Positions 12,358 through 22,818 are shown, counted from the first letter of the stretch. The stretch: 35,000 bases of DNA from Neocallimastix lanati (nom. inval.) (GCA_016946835.1 JACVTC010000104.1:52501-87500); one strand, 5' to 3'. The notes: generated from the letters alone by a model not told the origin. Program-made: numbers and translations.

Positions 12358-12962
12358 GAAAAAAATAACTTAAATTCCAAAACTTTTAAATTTGGAAAAA
12401 AAAAAATTAATATTAATATATTTTTTTTTTATAATATAAAAAATTTTATTTATTGTTACAAAATATATCTATGCATTATAATGTATATATTATTTTGACA
12501 AGGTATTTTATATATATTGTACATTACAGTATTATAAATATTTTATTATACATGTAACATGTAAATAATATAAAATAGAATCAATATGTAATATGTAATA
12601 TGTAATATTTAATATTTGAGTCCTTTTTATCTTAAAAATAGTATTAAATAAAATGTATATTAAATATAACAATTATTATTATATAAATTATACATATCTT
12701 AATAAAATGATTAATATTCTAATACTATTATAAGTAATAAAAAAATTTTATTACTTAATGTATTGATTAAAATATAAATAAAAAAAAAAAAAAAAGTATA
12801 GTTTTATATTTTCATTTAATTTTCATACCTCTTTTAAAACCTTATTTTATATTTATTTTAATTTGAAAATAAAAAAGTATTATAATTATTATAAAAGAAA
12901 TTATTAAAATTTCATCCTTTTTTATTACAAATTAAAGCTATTGAAAAAAAAAATAAAAAGGA

Positions 12963-13093
12963 ATGTCTAATTTTAATAAAAATAATAAAACTTTATTTAT
13001 TTTTTTTTCTCTTATTTCCTATATGTAGCAATAATTACAGAAACATCAATAATAATATTTTATAATAATGATGAAAATAATAATAGTTATTGA
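12963..13093 (+). pseudogene. short signal-peptide-like reading frame, broken
   Basis: ATG at 12963 opens MSNFNKNNKTLFIFFSLISY, a polar start followed by a hydrophobic core as in a signal peptide, but it ends at TAG 13026-13028. A neighbouring frame continues as AIITETSIIIFYNNDENNNS and stops at 13091-13093. The piece could be the decayed first exon of a secreted or membrane protein. It lies 280 bp upstream of the transposase remains, and I see no evidence that it is part of them. Confidence 0.3.
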
Positions 13094-13368
13094 ATATAAA
13101 AATAAATATAAAATTGTAATATAAAAATTTTTATCCTTTATATATATTAAAAAAAAAATATAATAATCTCATAAATACTTTGTATTTATCAGTTACATTA
13201 AAAAAAAAAAAAGAAATTATTTAAAATATAAAAGAATTAAAAAATAAGATTTAAATAATTGATCTTATTTAAAATATATATAATTATATAATTAAAAATA
13301 TATATTAATAAAATTAATCATTAAAATATTTAATTAGAAACTTTTACTAAAAAAAAAAAAAAAAAAAA

Positions 13369-14330
13369 ATGGAGAAAAATCAAGAAATTGAAATAAGCAA
13401 AACTAATAGAGGAAGGGAACAAATTATTTTAAACAGAAAATATAAGTTTAATATTTCATCTAAAAGGAAAGATAATTCAAAAAAAAAAAAATATAAATGT
13501 ACTGAATATAAACCATTAAATAAATGTCCATCTTTCATTATTTTAGACAATGAGAATCAAATCTTAGAATATGATGACTAACATAATCATCTTGAAAATA
13601 AATTTGAAGCAGCTAAATCAATTGTTAAAAAAAAAATAAATTTAAAGATGAAATTTCAAATAGTTCAATTCCTTTTAATGTAAATATAAAACGTAAATAG
13701 GATAAATTTTTTCAAGGTATGGATCTTCATATGTTCTTTATATAATTCAATTAAATCCCAATTAATAAGAAGTAGAAGAAAACAGCTACCTCCTGGTATA
13801 ACAACATTTTGATGAAATTCGAAATGAATCAAAATATTATAAAAACAAAAAGCGATGAAAATTTTATGATATTCAAAAATAATGATTTAATTGTTTTTCA
13901 ATCTCCATTCTAACCAGAATTATTTTCTAAAAATATATATATATATATATATATATTTTTGTGGATGGCATATTTTATATTGCACCTATTTTTAATTATC
14001 AAGTATTCATAACTAGAACGTATGTTACAGAATTAAATTGTTTTTTTTACACTACTTCCTTTACTATATTAAAAAATAAAAAGCAAAAAAAAAAAACTAA
14101 TAAAATATTATTTGAAGAAATAACAAAAAATTCTAGTGAATATAATAGTATTGAAATTACACCAAAAATATTTCATTACGATTTTGAAAAAGCTATATCT
14201 AATGCTGTAAAAAAAGTTTTTACTAATGCAAATATTAAATATTGTATATGATATTTTAAAAAGAGCATTAGAAATTAAAAAAAAAAAAAAAAAAAAGAAT
14301 TATGTGGTAATAAAGTTGAAAAAATAAAAG
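13369..14330 (+). pseudogene. decayed Mutator-like (MULE) transposase with FLYWCH-like zinc finger
   Basis: This is the remains of a transposase that would cut and move a DNA transposon. ATG at 13369 opens a 70-codon frame ending in a FLYWCH/WRKY-GCM1-type finger: KCTEYKPLNKCPSFII, then after TAA (13579-13581) HNHLE, giving the C-x7-C...H-x-H spacing typical of MULE N-termini. The reading then switches frame several times: KDEISNSSIPFNVN, QLPPGITTF, DEIRNESKYYKTKSDENFMI, VFQSPF-stop-PELFSK. From 13961 it is open again: DGIFYIAPIFNYQVFITRTY corresponds to the MULE domain DGTF...P..F.QVF, and HYDFEKAISNAVKKVFTNAN followed by IKYCI to its DFE.A...A....FP...I..C. Two catalytic acidic positions (D of DGIF, D/E of DFE) are therefore still visible. 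Multiple stops, frame changes and A runs show it is dead. No terminal inverted repeats were recognised. Confidence 0.85.
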
Positions 14331-14766
14331 ACTTATATATTTATTATAATAATATTTCAAACTTTCTTTTTTTTTATTAAATAAATTATAATAACGATTA
14401 AAGTATTTTTTAATCTTTATTGGATTAGGTTAGCTTAAGAACATAAAATATATATTTTTATGATAAAATATTATTAATTTAAAATTATAGTTTTAAAATT
14501 AAAATATTGTTTTTATAATATTATTTTTTACAAAATATTAAAATATATCTTTATAATTAAATATATTTTTATAATTAAATATTATAAATAATTATTTTAT
14601 TACTATTTTACAAAATATTAAAACATATCTTTATAATTAAATGTATTTTTATAATTAGATATTATAAACACTTATTTTATTACTATTTTACAAAATATTT
14701 TAAAAAGTATTTATAATTAATTATTATATATAATAAAAACAAGTTTAAAAAAAAAAATATTTTGAA
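14331..14766. other. no gene seen; contains an 80-bp tandem repeat
   Basis: A/T-rich spacer between the transposase and ankyrin remains. Apart from the tandem repeat at 14530-14700, I see nothing readable. If the transposon's downstream terminal repeat survives it should lie here or beyond, but I could not pair it. Confidence 0.5.
14530..14700 (+). repeat. tandem repeat, period 80 bp
   Basis: Units start ACAAAATATTAAAAYATATC at 14530 and 14610, and a third begins at 14690 before losing similarity. The first two full units differ at only a handful of positions. Confidence 0.8.
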
Positions 14767-14769
14767 TTT

Positions 14770-14804
<35 letters not shown>

Positions 14805-14805
14805 T
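14767..14805. repeat. (TTTA)n microsatellite
   Basis: About nine TTTA units directly precede the start of the ankyrin-like remains. A similar (ATTT)n array lies at about 15518-15563. Confidence 0.85.
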
Positions 14806-15064
14806 ACGCCGCTTGGCGAAATGCAACTCTCCCTTTAATTGAATATAAGAACCGATAATAAATAAAGTTGGTATGATAATATTGAATTAATTAAATACAT
14901 TTAAAAAAAATGGAAATGTGGCAATAGTAAAAAAAAAATATATATATTTAATTGAATATGGAGCAGATGTAAAGTTTAAAGTAAAATGTAAATAAGATAT
15001 GGTAAAATCTCATTATTTACTGTATATATTCAAATAGAAATGAAATTATAATAGGATGTTTGTA

Positions 15065-15105
<41 letters not shown>

Positions 15106-15330
15106 GATATAAAGGAAGAAGCAATTAATTAATAATATAACTCCTTTATTTTTATACATGATAATAGAGGATATGAGGTAGTAATTGAACTTCTAGCAAA
15201 TACAATATAGTATATAATTTGTATTAAATGATACACACATTTAAGTGATCATGGGGAATGAAATAATATTAAAATAGTTCAATTGAATATATGGATGTAA
15301 TGATAGTCAACTATTAATAAATAAAAAACT
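14806..15330 (+). pseudogene. decayed ankyrin-repeat gene
   Basis: Ankyrin-repeat phrases recur on the plus strand in changing frames. Examples are DNIELIKYI (about 14875), GNVAIVK and YLIEYGADVKFK (about 14918-14980), TPLFLY (about 15138) and HDNRGYEVVIELLANTI (about 15159-15210). These match the helix pair and loop of the ANK consensus (G..EIVK.LIE.GADVN; TPL..A...G). The repeats are spaced roughly as expected once an inserted 33-A run (about 15070-15102) and other A runs are discounted. There are stops in every frame, so this is a relic. Ankyrin proteins are protein-interaction scaffolds and form large families in gut fungi. What else the protein carried cannot be seen; a piece near 15390 (KRVLLGGSTI) may be more of it. 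Confidence 0.7.
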
Positions 15331-15516
15331 AGAAAGGATGTATTATCAAAAAAAAAAAAAAAAAAAAAAAAAATAAAAATAAAAATAAAAAGGGTTCTTT
15401 TAGGTGGAAGTACTATCAATATTTTTTTTTTTGTGGTATGTGGAATGAAAATATAATTATAACAATTAATTAATAATTAAATAATTATAGATAATTATAT
15501 AAAAAAATTTTTTTTT

Positions 15517-15564
<48 letters not shown>

Positions 15565-15656
15565 TATATAATAATAATTTTTTTATATTTATCAATTATT
15601 AAAGATAAATATGATAAATATTTGACATATATAGCAAGTATTCTTAGTAATATAAA

Positions 15657-15693
<37 letters not shown>

Positions 15694-15910
15694 TAGTAAT
15701 AATTGTTACAATATTCATTAATAAAAAGAGTTAAAGAAAAAAAAAAAAAAAAATAAAAAATAAAAAATTAAATAAAATTCATTTTTATATATATATATAA
15801 ATTTCGTTGATGTAAAAGGAAGAATCCTCATTTGTACTATTCATATATTCTTTTGCTTCATTTGTAAAATTAATTAATTAATTAATTTAATTAATTATTA
15901 TTAATATTAT
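15331..15910. other. no gene seen; spacer downstream of the asteroid-family gene
   Basis: Contains A runs (about 15350-15372), (ATTT)n at about 15518-15563, (AAT)n at about 15659-15690 and a TAAT-rich palindromic tract just past the stop codon of the minus-strand gene (15875-15910). Poly-adenylation signals cannot be told apart from background at this composition. Confidence 0.5.
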
Positions 15911-17268
15911 TTATCTCTTATTATGATTTATATATTTTCTATGGTGACTACTTACAAATTTTCCTCGGTAATTAGGACGTAGAGATATCATATTATTATT
16001 TCTGTTATTTAATATCAATTTTTTTACTAAATTATACTTTTTATCTAAATATTCTAAATATTCTAAATATTCTAAATATTCTAAATATTCTAAATATTCT
16101 AAATATTCTAAATTTTCTTTAGATTTTTCTTTTTTTTCTTTTGTTTCAAACTTTTCAAGATAAAATAAATTTTTAAATAATTTATTAATTCTATTAATAT
16201 GTTTATTATATTGATGATGTTTATTATATTGATGATGTTTATTATATTGATGATGTTTATTATATTGATGATGTTTATTATATTGATGATGTTTATTATA
16301 TTGATGATGTTTATTATATTGATGATGTTTATTATATTGATGATGTTTATTATATTTATGATTTTTGAATATTATTCTATCGAATGCCTGATCCCAAATA
16401 TAATGGTGCATATTAGAAATATTTCGATATTCTGTATCATCTGTTAATTTTAAAATTTGCATTATATTTGAATTAATTGCTAATACATTTCTAAATTCAG
16501 CTAAAATTTGTGTTTCACTTTTAAATTGAGAATTATAAACATTATTTTTCATTAATCCAAATATTTTTGGTGGTTTTAAGGGTTTGTTAATTTTTAATCT
16601 ATTTTTATTTATTAAACTACTGGTATCTTTATTATTTTTGTAACAATTAATATTTAGATAAGTTAATGTTAGCGCAGCAATACTTGATGCTATCAATTCT
16701 TCAATAAAAAGTTTTGATAATATCTTATTTTTCTGATTTTTATAATATTTATAATAATAACGAAGACTTGAAACTAATGGTATCAAGAATTTATCTGATT
16801 TATCTAACTTTTTAATGTCTGGTACATTACTATCAAATATTTCAAGATATTTTTCAAGTCTTTCTTCACGATTTGATGGAATAAAAAATTCTTTAGGAAT
16901 TTTTATGGTTATTTCACTTGGCTTCATTTCATATTTATTTTCAATAGAATTTTTATCGTCACCAGAATTATCATTATTGTGTCTTTTATATTCGGTAATA
17001 GTTTTTTCTATATCTTCATACATTGGATTTTCACCTATACCTTTTTCATTTCTACATATTAATAATTTATACATTTCTTTTCTTAATTCATCAGTAACAT
17101 CATAACAATTTTCTTCATCAATAATTTCAAGATATTGAGTACAAATGTAATACCCTTCTTTTTTTATAACTATGAAAAAAAAAAAAATTAAAAATATTTA
17201 TAATTTGAAATAATAAAATTAATATTAACTAATTTATTTTAATATATATATATATATAAAAATTTAAA

Positions 17269-17315
<47 letters not shown>

Positions 17316-18042
17316 AAAATTAATTACTATTAAATAAATCTGAATTAATTTTTCCATGGTTAAGGCTATCTAAAATCTCTTCACTAAAGGGTAAGGAGTT
17401 CTTTTCGTCATTTTGTTCATTATCAATTTTATAATGAGATAATGAATTATTTAAATAATTTTTAAATTCATCTTTATTTTTAGATACACATTCTAATATC
17501 ATTTTAATAATCGAACCTTGATCTTTTTTTTCATTACATTTTAAAAAATATTTTATTTTTTCAAATTTTAAAATTTCTTTTAAATAATTTTGTTTACTAT
17601 CGTTATTATATTCAGTATTAATCTCGTTGAACATTTTGATAAAACCATCAAAAGATTTATGAATACTACTAAAATCTTTTACTAAAATACTATAAAAAGA
17701 TTTATATATTTCATAATTTTCATTTTCAATTCCTTTTTCATTTAATAGGTCATTATTATTCTTAATATAGTCTTTAATGATATCGTCATCATAGTACTTT
17801 TCTAGCTTTTCAATTATATCATCCATTAATGGTATATAATCATTTCCTGAAAGAGAGGCGAATAATGGAAACAATTTTTTATTAAATCCAAAGTAATCTT
17901 CAAGTAATTTGGTAGTATATAATTTAGTAATATCTGGTTCACTTACTTTATTTACATTTCTATTTACATATTCTTTTTCAGGAAAAAGAACATATCCAGG
18001 AATATCATAGATAAAGAAATCAGAATCGTCACTATAAATATA

Positions 18043-18085
<43 letters not shown>

Positions 18086-18719
18086 ATTTGTAATATTATA
18101 AGTTCTATTAATATACGTATGAGAATTATATTAATATTATTTTTAAATAAAAATTAAATATACCCATTTTCTTCTACCGCTAATTTAGCCATGTATCTAT
18201 TTGCTTCATATGGTGGAAATTTTAATTCCAATTTTGGCTCTTTTTTACTTTTTAAATATAAAAAATGAATATATGTATTAAATTCAATTGGCGATGGACA
18301 GTATCTATCGAAGTATTTATATTTATAACTACTTTGGGGTTTATTTGTTTCCTTATCATAAGAAGGTTTAAAAATTTTTTCTTTTAATTCATAAACAGAC
18401 TTAAACCCTTCTTCAAATTTTTTCTTTTTTTTTTAATTTTAATGAATCTCCTACAGTATCAACAACAAATATTAATTTTTTTAAATTATCTATTTGTAGT
18501 AATTTATTTATAATCTATTTTATATAATTATATAAATTATTACATTAGTATTGAATATGTAACATTGTAACATATTATTTTAAATAAAAAAAAATAATAT
18601 ATATGTTAAATAAAAACTTACTTCTTCATATTTTTCAAGAGCAAATTTATAATCAAAGAAGAAATATGTTAAATCTTCTCCAATTATATAAAACAAACAT
18701 ATTCCGTCTACAATTAAAA
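15911..18719 (-). CDS. asteroid-family XPG-like nuclease; N-terminus not seen, one frameshift
   Basis: Asteroid proteins are XPG/FEN1-related, with a PIN-like nuclease fold. I assign exons 18719-18622, 18514-18164, 18043-17328 and 17169-15911 (GT-AG introns of 107, 120 and 158 nt). Exon 1 reads LIVDGICLFY (the N-terminal strand with its Asp). Exon 2 continues IDNLKKLIFVVDT. The XPG-I region follows: PPYEANRYMAKLAVEENG, then across the intron YIYSDDSDFFIYDIPGYV, with the clustered acidic residues. Next comes LFPLFASLSGNDYIPLM, the asteroid GNDY motif. The rest is helical and lineage-specific, with an eight-fold KHHQYN repeat and a YLE repeat. All exon phases agree except within exon 2, where one extra base in a poly-A run (18425-18434) breaks the frame (350 nt expected, 351 found). 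That is either a mutation or a sequence error. The expected MG..GL start was not found upstream. About 806 residues are visible. Confidence 0.75.
16045..16113 (-). repeat. coding 9-bp repeat encoding YLE
   Basis: Nine-bp units (AATATTCTA/complement) give seven YLE triplets plus a final YLD within the last exon of the asteroid-family gene. The copies are almost identical at the DNA level, so this is a recent in-frame expansion. Confidence 0.9.
16199..16350 (-). repeat. coding 18-bp repeat encoding KHHQYN
   Basis: Eight near-identical 18-bp units in the last exon of the asteroid-family gene encode KHHQYN, flanked by diverged KYN/KHIN copies. Read on the other strand, the same units give an open FIILMM repeat, which explains the long plus-strand frame and is not a gene. 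Confidence 0.95.
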
Positions 18720-18984
18720 CTATATTATCAGTTGTTTTATAATTATTGTAATGAAAAATTTTTTATTAGTTGTAATTTAAATCATTTGAATATTGAAATA
18801 TTTAATTTTTTTTTTTTTTTTTTAAACAATTATTCTTAACAATCTCATTAATGTCATTTACTCATTAACATATGAATATGTATATTTAACAGTTGAATAA
18901 ATAAAAAAAAATTATTTTAGGTATATCATATAAATTAATGATTAAGAAATAATAATAAAAAAAAAAAAAATGAAGTAATATTGT

Positions 18985-19026
<42 letters not shown>

Positions 19027-19761
19027 TATAATAATAATAATAATGATAATAATAAAATTATATCTTATTACTGTTACTATATTTAATAAAATAATGATAT
19101 ATCTTTTATTATATTATAAATTTTCTATTTATTATTAATTTTGATTAAAATTTTTATAATATAATATTTCATAAATATATTTCATAAATATGATATTTTA
19201 TTAATATGATATTTTATTATTTTTATTTAATTAATAATTATTATATTTTAAATCATTATAATTAAAAAAAAAAAAAGTATATATATCATACATACTATCA
19301 AATAATTCAAATAATTTAAAATTGTCTTAAAATTTTATCAAATACTAATAAATATATATATAAAATATAAAAAATGATGTTGTTTTCGATTAAAGACTAA
19401 TTTTAAAAATAAGAATTTAATTGTTAAAATATTTATGTTATATTTATATTCTATTATTAATTTTTATTTTTTATATGAATTATAATGTACATAATATAAA
19501 ATTGTAAAATTCTTACTTCACATTTGAAAATAAAAAAAAAAAAAAAATTTATATTTTCAAATATAAAGTTAAAAAGTGTAATTAATAATTGGATATTCCA
19601 TTCCATTAAAGATTTTTAACTTTTTTTTTTTTAATGAAAATATTTAATATAATTTTAAGATTTGTGTAATGCGTTTTATTAATAAAAGTTAATTAAAATT
19701 TTTTGAAGATCTGGTTTTTATTAATAAGAATAAAATTTTAAAAATAATTTAATTTTTTAAA

Positions 19762-19793
<32 letters not shown>

Positions 19794-20753
19794 TTTATTT
19801 TATGAATTATATAAAATAATTGGTACAATAAAAAAAATAATTTGTTAAGAGATTTTATTATTTTTAATATTTTTATATATTTTTTATAATTAAAATTTCC
19901 TTTCATATATGAATGTATAACATTTGATTTTTCTATTTTTTATTAATGTATTATTTATTATCTCTAAGTAATTAAAATAAATAAAGAAAAAAAGAAATCT
20001 AAATGAAAATGTTCATTTAGAGTATTAATTTTAATATTTCTATGATAACATAGCAATACTATCACATCTATTTATTATTTAAAGACGTTACTTTTGACAT
20101 GATTCAAATTCAAATAGGTAAGAATATTAAATAAAAATCAATAGTTATTAATTATTTATTAAAAACTATTTCTTAACTAATAATATTTAATATTACTTTA
20201 ACATTAGAAATTATAATCAATCAATATTTAATTTTAATAGATATCATAAAAATTATCAACAATTGTAATTTATTACTGTTAATATGAACAATTTTATGTA
20301 TATAACTAGTAAAAATATCTAAATTTATAATTATATGTATAAAATATCGTAAGAGTTTTAAAAAATGTAATTAATTATTGATACTATATGGTAATCATTA
20401 TTATTTTTAGAAGTTCATAAATAAAACAAAACAAAAGTAAAAGCAAAAGGAAAAAAAAAAAAAATTTTTTTAAATTTTTTTAATTGAATATTGAAAATAG
20501 TTAAAATAATATAAAATTTAAAATATTGTTTAATATTGTTATATAAGTAAAGTGAAGTTCTTTTCTTAATATATTTGTTAAAATATTTTATTATGTAAAT
20601 CGAAAATTAAAAACAAAATTTTAATAAAAATAATTAAAAAAACTTGGATTATAAAATTGGTACAAGTTTTATTCAGGTCAAATTAAATTAATTTTTTGCG
20701 TAAAAGTTAATTTATTATTAACTTAAATATATATAAATATATATATATATATT
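18720..20753. other. no gene seen; should contain the missing 5' end of the asteroid-family gene if it is intact
   Basis: I looked on the minus strand for a first exon with the MG..GL start of XPG-type proteins and found none. The frame just upstream of 18719 stays open for about 53 bases (KIFHYNNYKTTDNI) but has no ATG before a TAA. The rest is A/T-rich with an AAT array (about 18987-19045). A short GC-richer patch at 20085-20120 ends in a donor-like GGTAAG but is not readable as a gene. Confidence 0.45.
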
Positions 20754-21067
20754 TTATTGAATCAACTTACAGGTATTATTTTCGTCAGCAACTGCAGTAC
20801 AAGTTCCTATAAGAGGAGGAGTTACTGAAGGAGTAGTACAACTTTTTTGTATCTTCTTGTCAAGTACCTTCACTACATTTACAATAGCTAGAACAATTAG
20901 TCTTATTATCACAGAAATTTTCACTACTTGACGTAAAGGAATCATCGGTATAACTGTTAACAATTATTCTTGGACTACAGGTATATTTTTTTTTTTTTTT
21001 GAATAGATATATTTTTGATTTTAATTTATTATATGATTTCATATTTTTTTTTTAATAAAAATAAAAT

Positions 21068-21105
<38 letters not shown>

Positions 21106-21429
21106 TATTATTATTATATATTATTATTATATATTATTATTTTTTATTATTATTATATTATTATTATTATTATTATAAATTTTTAATTGACATTAAATAA
21201 AATATAATAAAATATCATAAAATAAAATAAAAAAAAGCTGTTATTATTTATAAAATTATAAATAAAAATTCTCTATCATTTTAATAATGATACAAACCAT
21301 CTAAAAGAGTAACTTGAATCATGTAATTGATACCAACCAAGATTGGAAAAGTGTTAGAAGCATCATCAGTTGTAAATGGGTTGGCTTCAGCGGTTGCTCC
21401 ATTCAAGAGATAATAACCACGAAAGAATC

Positions 21430-21470
<41 letters not shown>

Positions 21471-21720
21471 CGATTGTTTTTTACTATTGGGTGTCAGAAT
21501 AGCCAAGACAAAATTTATTAGTAGCATGCTAAGGAATCAATAATTTCACTACAACTGGCACCAGTAGGTGTAACCTTTTCATTTTTTATTATCCTTTCCA
21601 ATAGAGTAATAATTGGTAGTATCATGAATAAAAATCATAAGATCTAACACAGTTTTCGGGCATCGCAATTGTAAATAGCAATTTTCACAAGATCTAAACT
21701 AAAAAATTAATGGATTAGAT
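20754..21720 (-). pseudogene. decayed Cys-rich secreted-protein gene
   Basis: Minus-strand pieces in different frames give, in order: SCENCYLQLRCPKTVLDLM (about 21700-21640), TTNYYSIGKDNKK, KVTPTGASCSEIIDSLAC, NKFCLGYSDTQ (about 21520-21490), then after a 36-A run FRGYYLLNGATAEANPFTTD and ASNTFPILVGINYMIQVTL (about 21420-21290). After another repeat tract come KYTCSPRIIVNSYTDD and FCDNKTNCSSYCKCSEGT (about 20985-20860), then KSCTTPSVTPPLIGTCTAVA and DENNTCK (about 20850-20765). Evenly spaced cysteines and the GYYLLNG and FCLGYSD phrases recall the repetitive Cys-rich extracellular proteins common in anaerobic gut fungi; that link is from memory. Stops (TGA, TAG), frame changes and A/AAT expansions show it is not functional. 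Possible introns could explain some gaps but not all. Confidence 0.6.
21065..21180. repeat. AAT array followed by ATT array, inside the Cys-rich relic
   Basis: About eleven AAT units are followed by ATT units with TATA interruptions. The halves are complementary and can fold back. It separates two readable pieces of the Cys-rich relic, so it is either an intron or an insertion by repeat expansion. Confidence 0.8.
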
Positions 21721-21805
21721 TAATCCTAATAAAGAAATAACAAAATGATGGTTACATAGTTTTAATGATACGGGCCCGGGGGTGAACAGGTTAGAAATGA
21801 TAAAT

Positions 21806-21840
<35 letters not shown>

Positions 21841-22436
21841 ATTATTATAAAACTTCAAAATTTGAAATATGAATCAATAAAGTAAAGTGTTGTACAAATG
21901 ATTCAATTTATCAATTTGAAAAGATATGGAAAGGGGAATTGTGCATTTCTCAATGTGGCGTGTTTTCGTATGTGGCTTTCCTTTTTTATAATTAAATAAA
22001 TAATTAAATATATAATATTAAATAAATAATAATTAAATAAATAATAATCAAATAAATAATAAAATTTCTTTTTTTATATATATAATTTATTAATATTCAA
22101 TTGTAAAAATAGTTTTTTTTAATTCATTTTTACTAAAATATATTATTATTATATTATTACTTTTGAAATAGTTATTTAATAATGTTTAATTGAAATATAT
22201 ATTATTATTTATATGTATATTTATTAATGATTGTATAGAAAGTGTATAGAATATCTTAAAAATGTATGGCTTTATTTTAAAAATTTTATACGCCACATTG
22301 GGAAAGTTATGAAACTTTACGAAAGGCTTCATAAAATAAATACTGCATTAAGCTAGAAAAAAAGTTTTTTTTTTTTTTTGTTTAATTTTCTAAAAAATAT
22401 TTTCACAAAAAAAAAAAAAAAAAAAAAAAACTTATT
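21721..22436. other. no gene seen; candidate small inverted-repeat element and a GC island
   Basis: Holds a 12-base pure G/C stretch at 21771-21782, a T run (about 21808-21836), and an 11-bp inverted repeat (CAATGTGGCGT at 21951-21961; its complement at 22290-22300) flanking 328 bp of A/T-rich sequence. No readable protein. Confidence 0.5.
21951..22300. mobile_element. possible MITE-like element with 11-bp inverted ends
   Basis: CAATGTGGCGT at 21951-21961 is repeated in inverted orientation at 22290-22300 (ACGCCACATTG). GC is about 55% in both arms and near 10% between them, so the match is unlikely to be compositional noise. Outside each arm the preceding bases are also alike (TTTCT and TTTCC, read inward). 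The 350-bp size and lack of coding capacity fit a miniature inverted-repeat transposable element. I could not see a clear target-site duplication. Confidence 0.35.
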
Positions 22437-22811
22437 AAGGGCATCGAATTTTGGTAATCAGGAATTATATCATTAATTGACTCTTCTGATAAAAAAAAAA
22501 GGCAAGGAGGATTAAAATTATGGGATATAAATAAAAATAATCTAGGTACTTTCTTATCATCTAAATCTAATCGGTTTCCTATTAAAATACAAAAAATTTC
22601 AGTAGTACTAAAACAAATAGGAAGTGATATTATGCATTATGCATATAGGAAAAAATTAGATGATAAAAGTATTAAAATATTGGCAGAGAAGATAAGGCCA
22701 TTCTTACCAAAAATAATTTACCTAAATACCTTGATCTAAAAGTTTCCCTATGTATAGACTGTAAAATTTCTAAGATAAGAAGGGGGATCTCACAAAGAAG
22801 AAACTCTGAAG

Positions 22812-22818
<7 letters not shown>
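22437..22818 (+). pseudogene. decayed coding remains with a leucine-rich-repeat-like end
   Basis: One frame reads LIKGIEFW, a TAA, then about 85 codons open to 22740: SGIISLIDSSDKKKRQGGLK, LWDINKNNLGTFLSSKSNRF, PIKIQKISVVLKQIGSDIMH, and DDKSIKILAEKIRPFLPKII followed by YLN. The last phrase looks like a ribonuclease-inhibitor-type leucine-rich repeat (..IK.LAE.L..LP.L..L.L). The neighbouring frame then continues as DLKVSLCIDCKIS and IRRGISQRRNSEE, up to an A run. One stop and one frame change over about 125 codons show mild decay. Family uncertain. Confidence 0.4.

Noticed and set aside
16199-16447. Plus-strand open frame with FIILMM repeats
   Set aside because: It is antisense to the KHHQYN coding repeat of the asteroid-family gene.
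21314-21502. Plus-strand frame of 62 codons (MNHVIDTNQDWKSV...)
   Set aside because: The opposite strand gives a better protein reading (GYYLLNGATAEANPF), consistent with the Cys-rich relic around it.
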